This document shows, one piece after another, positions 56,843-64,000 of a stretch of DNA of 64,000 bases. Where the stretch lies: assembly GCF_022605165.1 (NCBI RefSeq), contig NC_063071.1:1798001-1862000 (forward strand), given 5' to 3'. The DNA comes from Purpureocillium takamizusanense. Taxonomy: Eukaryota; Ascomycota; Sordariomycetes; Hypocreales; Ophiocordycipitaceae. The notes under the pieces are model-generated. The model was given only the letters and a program-made list of their open reading frames with translations, was not told the DNA's origin and searched no databases. Numbering within the stretch: position 1 is the first letter of the stretch; each line of letters starts with the position of its first letter. The position numbers and the translations under genes were made by a program.

Positions 56843-58927
56843 TTACCAGGTAATTCGCGTTTTTCTGGAACGGTCATCCGGGCATCCGTCATATAAGGCT
56901 CGTGTGCCGACGCGGAGATCAGCAAATCGTGCTCTGAGGTCGAAGTCAACCGTCTTGACCATAACGCGTTTCTCCTCGGGTATCGGGCGCGTAGGCATTG
57001 TGCCCGGCGGCATCATTTCATCGAACTCCTCCACCTCCATGACCCACTGCCCAATGTTGGCCGCCAGTTCGCTGTCCCACATTCCCTCCCGTCTGGCGCT
57101 GCTCCTCAAGAGCAGGATAGCCTGTCGACGAACGCGCGGTTCGCGACACTTTGTGGCCACAACAAACAGCGGGGGAACGATGCCCATATCGGCCGAGAAG
57201 CTGGGCTTGATATGGCGTGACGACAATTTACCGAGCCTAAAATCGCCCTTGGTTTGGTTATGATGACAATGGCAAAGGCCAGGATTTGAACAGCGCTGTA
57301 CGGCGGCTCGCTTCTCGTCTGCGTCGACAACCTCCCAGCCCAGGTCGACAATGGCCTTAAAATGCGGCGTGAAACCATCAAAGTGTACCTCAGTATCACA
57401 AAACATCATCATAAATAAGATGTTCGTGTTGATCTGAAACATCTTGAGGGCTGAGATAGCGGAGCGCTCCAACTGGTCCAAGCCAGGGTCGTGCCGGGAC
57501 CTCAAGATCGGCTCAAAGGCCTCGGACCAGGCATCCAACTGGCCCCTGAATTGCAAGCCGTACTGTTTCCACGACGCCGGCAACACGCGGCTAGGACTAG
57601 GTTTAGCAATATGCAGGCGCTCAATGAAGCGGATCAGCTTCTCGCAGATCCTGTCGGATGCCAATTTCGCCTCTAAAACCGACTCGAATCGAGCTGGTAG
57701 AGATGGTACGGGCGAGGAGCCCGGAGAGCTTGTTGCCCACGACTCAGGCGATACGCTCGTACTTGGACTGTGTGGGGTAAGACGAATGACATAGGGCTGT
57801 GGGAAATGAAAGGCCATGTCGTAGGATTTCGCCTGAATAGCCATTCGGGTGAAGATGACCACAAGATCTTCTTCCTCGATGTTGTCGTTGGGTTTTGGAG
57901 ACTGGTTTCGAGTGTGATTGCGCAATTGCTCCAGCAAGTTGAGACCCGTCTGTATCTGAACGATTGCTTGCTTGTGGTCACCGATGAAGGAGTCGAAGCA
58001 AGCCAGTAACACGCTCGCCATGAGCCGCGTCCTGTACGATCGTGCATTCTCGCCGGCGAGTAGGAGCATAGCATTGCAAGACTCGGAGTACTGTTTCACG
58101 GCAACTTGCCAGTGGGCCACGGCAGACTCCGCCGAAGGCGAGGGCTGGGACGATTGCTCAAGCGTCTTGTAAAGAGCACCAAGTGCAACCACTGCATGCC
58201 GGATGGCATTTTCCGAGTGGCATTCTTGCAGAACATGCTGTGTCCAAAAGTTGGAGTTGAAGTAGCCCGACAGCTCCGCGGCTGTTTGGACGCGGAACAG
58301 CTCGAAGTAGAGGGCATCGGTGTTGACGAAGTGCAGCCCTTGGGACGGTTGGTAGACGGTAAGCGAGGACCTGATGGCAGCAGGCTGAAGCATCGGGATC
58401 ACAGGTCGTTTTCGTCGATTCGCACGACGTGGCGGCAGAACGGTCGGTGTCCGAAATACGATGCCGGAAATGCCTGAGGCGTGGGCCTGGCCAGCTAGCT
58501 GCTGCGCGGTGACGAGCGGCTTGGGCGCGATGCGCACGTCGGTAAATGGTCGATCGCTGCGACTGGGGGGCGGGTAGCCAGTGCAAAGCTTGTTGCTCCT
58601 CTCACATTGAGTACAGGAAGGCCGCCTCTCGTCGCATTTGATGCGCCGCTTCCTAAAACGAGTGTTAGCAGGCTAAAGGAAGTATGGTGGGGGCCGCAAC
58701 GGATGGCAGGCATACTTGCAGTTGGCGCAACCTGTCTTTACTTTTGGGTTGCTCCTTCGATTCCGCTTCATGGGTGCTTGCGTTGAAGGACCGTCGGCGG
58801 CTTGGCCTAATGCTGACGGCGGCGACGTGGACGTAGTCGGTACCGTGGCTCGCGAAGCGTCGGGTGAAGGAGACTGATGAGGGGGTCTTGTTGGCGACGT
58901 GGCCGACGGCAAAGGCCGCAAAGCCAT
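56843..58927 (-). CDS. Zn2Cys6 fungal transcription factor
   Basis: Two exons on the minus strand, 58927-58716 and 58652-56843, encoding 673 residues. The 63-base intron (GTATGC donor, TTTTAG acceptor) splits the zinc cluster. Joined, the six cysteines at about 67, 70, 77, 84, 87 and 94 have the spacing 2-6-6-2-6, with the basic KKRRIKC segment. Pro/Ser-rich residues precede the cluster. A long helical region follows, of the fungal-specific regulatory type, with IRHAVVALGALYKTLEQSS. Start is the ATG of MALRPLPS; the frame is open a little upstream but without an ATG. DNA target and pathway unknown. It is not close to the metabolic island. Confidence 0.9.
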
Positions 58928-59793
58928 CCTAGCTTTGCAGATGGCCGATAGACGAAACTGCAGTAATTGCAATCATGAAGTGTTCCTCCAATTCGAAACA
59001 GCGGAAGAGCTGGTGAGTCGAGAGCTCTGACGGGGGGGTAGCCGCAATGGCAGTTGTAGTGTTGACTCTTGAGGCACAAGAAGGCGGGGAGCGATTGTGC
59101 TACATTAGGCGGCGGAGGTGGAGGGGGTGGAGGCTATAGCAGCTTCATGAAGAAGAAAGAACAGATAAGGGCGTGAGAATAGCAGCCAAGACGATGAATG
59201 AGGTCGATCCTTGATGAGGAATGAGAAGCGAGGACAGATGCACACTCTTTCGGACAGTGAGCCCGTCCGGGGCAGCTGCACGGTTCCCTTTCGGGATGCA
59301 CCCGACTTGGGCTTGGGTAAGTGGGGATACCTGCAAGCACGTACTGTACCTTTGCACGAAGTCGTCGAACGGGCGGTCGGTCGTGCCTGCCGTGTCTGCA
59401 CCCCGTCCGTTGCTCGCGTTTATGGTCCTTGGCGCCCGCCCAAGTGACCTCACCAGTTCCTTCCGTCGCAACGGGGGTTGATAATTGACATGGAGGAGAC
59501 TGGATGGATGAACAAAGCGAGTGGGGGAAGGAAGACCCGACGGAAGAATGGAAGGCGGCAACGGCGGGAGGAAGAGTAGGTAGTTAGCGGGAGGCATCGT
59601 TCCGTCCAACAATGCGTTCATCCAATTAGCAGGTGCTACCTCATAGGTACGTACTGGTACCGCTGCTGCAGTACCTGGAGGTTGGACGTTGCGGACATCC
59701 CCGCGCTAGTGGCGTCGCCAAGGGTTAGGGGATGCGCATTGTTGCATGCAGTGGTATCAACGTCTTTATTTATAAGTGCCGGGACGCTGTACT

Positions 59794-59824
<31 letters not shown>

Positions 59825-61313
59825 AGGGTTGGTGCCCTCCAATGGGCGAGGCGAGAGTTGCACTTAACAAGGCCAGCAACCCTGGACAGCACGGGTACTC
59901 TGTTGTCATACTCGGAACGAGACCACTACGACGTCTGGAACGATGCCCGCAATCTCCTCCATGTACATGCGGCCGCCGTGCTACACGTCCCGAGCCGACC
60001 TCGGGTAGAAAAAGTAGATCAAGGCTTCTGCTGAAAAGACCACTCCGGCCAAGCTGGTGATGAGACAAAGCTGGCCACCCCCGTCAGGCCATGCCGGACG
60101 GGGGTGAGACAATAGTGACGATCGGCGTTGCCGGTGCGTCTCTCGCGGCAGCTAGTATGGATAAATGTCCAGGCTGAATCCAACGACACGACGAGCAGAG
60201 CAATAAAGTAACTTGGATGCTTCGCAATTCAATCTACAGCACTTCCACACGCCGATGGTTACAGTCTTGATGCCAGTCGTTGGGATCGAATCCGTTCGAG
60301 TCAAAGACGCAAGCGCAAACAACAACAAGGAGGTGGTGCCAGAAATGACGAGCAACACCTATTCTGCGCCCATGAAGCCATGTTTGTGCTTCCTAGGTAG
60401 CCATCAATATATCCAGCAAAGCGAAAATGCGTCTCCAACGCCAAACCAGGCGCATGCTACTGTGTCACGCAAGCTGCCCAACGCGGCGGCGGCAGTCGGA
60501 GTGGTTCTGGAGATGCCGCCTAACCCATGCCGGCGATCTGGCGTGACCTAGCCGTCCCGACCTGCGGTGACATCCTCCATGGCGTCCGTCCCAGAGTGTG
60601 GCAGCCATTGAGCCACTGGAAGCCTATACTCGACATTTACTCGGCTTGCCGGCTAGATAGGTACTGAGGTACGGTTATGCTATGATGTATGCTATTTCTA
60701 GCGCTGTATGTTGATTTTTTGTAAACTACTAACCATGCGTAAATTCTCGTCCTTCTACTACTCTAGTCGCAACTGGAGCAAGGTAGGTAAATTAGGTAGC
60801 TACCGCAGCCTGTCGGCCCGTCTCTGTTGCATGCAGTGCATGCACGTCAAGTCGAGTGAGTGATGCTGCGAGGGTATCCCATGGGTCGTCAGAAAACTTC
60901 ACTTCAACACTGACACAAGGAAAAGATTCCAGTAGCAACCTGGTAACGGGCAACAATTCGCGTATGTTTGCAAGGATGCGTCCAATAGTACGTGGCTCAA
61001 CGTGCATATCGTAGCCTAAGCGCCAACGCCCAGGGAAGTCGAGGCCTTCTGGAAGTCGACGCGGAAGTTCCGTGGCCTCGCAAGCTGGTAGCGTCGACCC
61101 ACAAAAAAAGTTGCGCTCCAGAGTCCAGAGTCCAGAGTCTCGGCGGCGCCGCTCGACGGAGTGACTCTCCGACAACACAACGACAACGACAACGACAACG
61201 GCCCTGCGACTTATCCGCGGTCCGCCTCGGTACCCCATCGGCGAAGCCCTTGCATCCTCGAAAATACCCCTCACGTCGCCTCGAGAAGGCGCACTGCGTC
61301 GCCCTCGCTCGCC
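58928..61313. other. long divergent spacer
   Basis: 2.4 kb without a confident gene. It includes a CAG microsatellite (next entry) and a weak coding candidate on the minus strand at about 60155-60480 (see findings). It serves as promoter region for the Zn2Cys6 gene and the small membrane protein gene. Confidence 0.45.
59795..59820 (+). repeat. (CAG)n microsatellite
   Basis: About nine CAG units in a row, outside any recognised gene. Confidence 0.9.
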
Positions 61314-61901
61314 ATGGCGCAGGCGCATCCCGAGCCACAACCGCCTCTGCCCCCGCGAAACCCTTTCATCCATAATGTGTGCCTCGCAGGCGCCGTGGTC
61401 ACGCCTTTGGTGATGCTTCTGCCGCCGCGCAAGATGGACGTCCGATTCTTCGTCCTCTTCGGAACCTTTTCTCTCTGCACGAACCAGCTCGCGTACGAGT
61501 ACACGGGACAGTCCATCTACGGGCGCTTTGGCAACCGCGTCGGGTCCGTCTTCGATTCTGGCCTGCCCGATGGCGCGAGGCGGACACAACAGCTGCTGCG
61601 CGAGCAGCGCGAGCGCGAGGCGGCGGAGAAGAAGCGACAGACCGAGCTGCAGGACAAGAAGGACGGGCTGATGAAGGACATCTGGATGGGTGGCGAGGAC
61701 GAGGACTGGTCCAAGAAGCGCGCCGAGGAGCATCGCAAGAGCTTTGAGGAGGGTAAGGGCTTGAGCGACATCATCATGGAGCAGGTCATGGACGTTTGGC
61801 ACGGGAGCTGGAGGGGAGGTGCAAAGAAGACAGGTGACGATGGCGTCAAGACGACGGCGACGACGACGAAAGGTGACACGGACGAGGCTCAGAAAAAGTG
61901 A
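61314..61901 (+). CDS. small conserved fungal membrane protein with two hydrophobic segments
   Basis: Intronless, 195 residues from the ATG at 61314 (GCCATGG context). After a Pro-rich lead, residues ~20-65 hold two hydrophobic segments (VCLAGAVVTPLVMLLPP and FFVLFGTFSLCTNQLAYEY). A charged coiled-coil region follows (LLREQREREAAEKKR), then a conserved GGEDEDWSKKRAEEHRKSFE block. Similar fungal proteins are, as I recall, sometimes labelled 'rhomboid family membrane protein', but no rhomboid GxSG serine or catalytic histidine is present, so I would not assign protease activity. A mitochondrial or ER membrane site is possible. Function unknown. Confidence 0.75.
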   Translation: MAQAHPEPQPPLPPRNPFIHNVCLAGAVVTPLVMLLPPRKMDVRFFVLFGTFSLCTNQLAYEYTGQSIYGRFGNRVGSVFDSGLPDGARRTQQLLREQREREAAEKKRQTELQDKKDGLMKDIWMGGEDEDWSKKRAEEHRKSFEEGKGLSDIIMEQVMDVWHGSWRGGAKKTGDDGVKTTATTTKGDTDEAQKK

Positions 61902-63606
61902 GAGGGGCTGGACGCAAGCAGGCGCATTCACGACTCGACGATTGGCGGCTATGTACAAATTGTACCATTACTTGTATGCATATTCTGGATAGGACGAGCA
62001 ATGTGCATCTCCTACTGCTTGGCAAGGCTTCGAGTTCGGGAGCCGGTGCCAACATCGAGTCTCGTTTGAGCTCAGGGGAAATGCCTTGTGACTTGAGATG
62101 CTTGGCCTGAGGTGCGGCCCTGTGATGACTTCGAGATGCTCCTTGAGTAGTCCCTAGAAGAGCATGTTCTTGCTAGGACGTTGTCCTGGCATCTGTGCTG
62201 CCGCTTGCGGCGCCGTGGACGAACAATCAGGAAGGCTACTTGCAACGCAGGAACTGACGATGTGACTTCTCGACGGCTAGGTGGCCATGGCGATGGGGGT
62301 TGCCGCGGCCTCGGCTGTCGCTGGACGGGAAAGGCCTTGTCCAAATTGCCGTAATGGTGGATGACCGTGCGCGGCTCAACTACCGTAGAGATGCCATCAA
62401 GATCGGCGGGCGCATTGACTCCCTGCCTGCTTGGATGCCCTCTGACGACATCTTGGCGGCCGAGTCAGTACCTAGTTACCTAGGTACGTGCAGTACAACG
62501 TAGTAGCTCCACCGGCCGGCCGGCTTGCATGAACAGAAGAAATAAGCCTGCGACGACGGTTGCCGAATGGGCGGCGAGGGGGGCGAAAGGGGAGGATCCA
62601 AACGAAGAGCGGTCGCTGCGAAACACTTTTCACTGTACCTACCTCACGGAGAGACTGCGCGAATCACTTATTCCTTACTAACCTGTACGAAGTAGACTGA
62701 ACGGGTCTCGTACTGTATGTATGTTGGTACGTACCGACTGCCCTGTTTCCAAAGTTAGAAGCGTGCCCGCGGCGGATGGCGAAACTTGCTGACGCACACC
62801 AGTCAAGCCACAGCCAAGGCCGCCCGTGTTCTGTTCCACAGTGTGGTGCCTTCGCCTCGCCGCCGTGGGGGATGGATCTGATCATCGCCCAGCACTGCCC
62901 TGCCTGCCTGCCAGCCCGGCAGCTCCACCACCCGTCGTTGATCCCTGCCCGTAGTCAGCTGTGTCGTCGTGTCGCCTGTGCCGCGCGCTTCTCCCCCCTC
63001 CGCCCAGCGTTTCGGCCGCTTCACTCTCTCTTTTCTTCTTCTTTTTCCTCTCTACCTCCTTTGTTCCTTTGACCGAGTGCCATCGTCACCGCAACATCAC
63101 CACTCATCTTCTGCGCCGCCGCCTCCGCGTCGCAACACTTCGCACACGCGTCTCACCCGCGCAGCGACTGAAACGCTACTCGCATCTCGCCCTGGGACCC
63201 TCTAAGGTAATTACAGCAGGCGTCCTCGAATCACCGCCCAGGCGTCTCCAGCGGGCCGCAGCACAGCCCACCTCTGGCTCAGGGCAGACGCCACAACGCA
63301 ATCGCAGCCAGGCGCAGGCAGCCCAGACGGGAGGACAGCGTGCCATCGACCCCTTTGCGCCCGACACTTTACTCCTCCGCTGCTCCACCACCACCTCAGC
63401 CAACCAACCACCACCAACGCTGCACTTGAACCTCCTCAGGCCTTCCCCCCCTGGCCCTGTCTGTCTGTCTGTGCACGCAGAACGGGCACCATCCCATCCT
63501 CAGACCACCTCCTCCTCGGGCACTTCATTCTTCAATCTTTCTTTTCCCCCTGCCGCATCTGGTCACACCACGCTGCATCTTGCAGACGTTGCGGCCCCCG
63601 TCCGTC
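61902..63606. promoter_or_regulatory. spacer and long pyrimidine-rich leader of the last gene
   Basis: 1.7 kb between two plus-strand genes. TACCTAGGTA palindrome at 62477-62486. From about 62960 the plus strand is strongly CT-rich, as in fungal leaders. A GTAATT at about 63207 and a CATCTTGCAG near 63582 could bound a 5'-UTR intron. No separate protein gene recognised. Confidence 0.4.
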
Positions 63607-64000
63607 ATGGCGTCCAACGACTACTACTGCGGCACCGGCCAACGTCCCCACGACACTGCGTCCCCCGCTCCCTACAACGACGCTCACTTTGCGCCCTCAC
63701 CGCAGTCGACGCCCGCGCCCTCATACCATTCTGCTAATCCCGCTCAAGCGCCCTTTGCCGCGCCCCAGGATCATCCGTCGCGCACCGGGCCCTCGCCGTT
63801 CGACACCGTCTTCGACGACCATGCCTATCCCATGAACTCCAACACGAGACCCTACGCCGCTGGAAGCAACAGCAGCATGTCGCAGCAGGGGCTGTATCAG
63901 GATACTGGCTACTATGGCCAGGCCGGGGCCACCTCATCCAGGCCCCATGATCCCAACGACATTCCTCTGCAGGACCAGGCTGGCAAGGGGCCCGAATTCA
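63607..64000 (+). CDS. N-terminal part of a probable rhomboid-family protease (cut by window end)
   Basis: Open from the ATG at 63607 (CGTCATGG context) to the window edge: 131 codons of a Pro/Ser/Tyr-rich disordered lead. MASNDYYCGTG, SPFDTVFDDHAYPMNSN and NDIPLQDQAGKGP resemble, from memory, the cytosolic N-terminus of fungal rhomboid serine proteases (RbdA-like). The catalytic membrane core would lie beyond the window, so this is tentative. Any other membrane protein with a Tyr-rich tail is possible. Confidence 0.5.
   Translation, partial: MASNDYYCGTGQRPHDTASPAPYNDAHFAPSPQSTPAPSYHSANPAQAPFAAPQDHPSRTGPSPFDTVFDDHAYPMNSNTRPYAAGSNSSMSQQGLYQDTGYYGQAGATSSRPHDPNDIPLQDQAGKGPEF

Noticed and set aside
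58970..58972. TTG as the start of the Zn2Cys6 factor
   Set aside because: Nuclear genes rarely start with TTG; an in-frame ATG in fair context lies at 58927.

Overview
The window is nuclear DNA of a filamentous ascomycete, most likely a Sordariomycete of the Hypocreales type (inference). The reasons are short GT-AG introns of 50-200 bases, GC-rich housekeeping genes, ascomycete-specific families (a Dsc1/Tul1-type E3 ligase, a Zn2Cys6 regulator, Pga2) and long AT-rich blocks in which CpA and TpG are almost absent while CpG remains, the footprint of repeat-induced point mutation (RIP). The species cannot be named from the sequence alone.

Layout. 1-4.6 kb: long gene-poor, low-complexity DNA with one decayed coding relic. 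4.6-15.0 kb: a large two-OB-fold telomere-type protein (-), a flavin monooxygenase (+) and a four-exon aromatic-type aminotransferase (+). 15.1-26.55, 28.44-29.45 and 36.32-39.25 kb: RIP-destroyed repeats, including a 2.8-kb element with ~250-bp terminal inverted repeats, Gypsy-like remnants, a ~180-bp tandem array, two dispersed repeats present on both flanks of the gene island, and a ~470-bp palindrome. 39.8-64 kb: conserved housekeeping genes: RPL4, an uncharacterised Cys-rich protein, Pga2, mitochondrial EF-Tu, RPS29, an ERp38-type protein disulfide isomerase, HSBP1, Dsc1/Tul1, a Zn2Cys6 factor, a small two-helix membrane protein, and the start of a probable rhomboid protease running off the right edge.

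The most interesting part is the un-mutated gene island inside the RIP desert (26.7-36.3 kb). It holds four intact genes: a TAM/UbiE-type SAM methyltransferase (rebuilt here from five exons), an FAD aromatic monooxygenase, a plant-type O-methyltransferase and a 3-dehydroshikimate dehydratase. Together they suggest a small pathway that takes 3-dehydroshikimate to protocatechuate and then hydroxylates and methylates it, with no polyketide synthase, peptide synthetase or terpene cyclase in view. The product is unknown and the pathway is an inference from gene content.

Gene models were built by hand from reading frames, splice consensus and family knowledge. Exons are listed in each entry. No database search was run.
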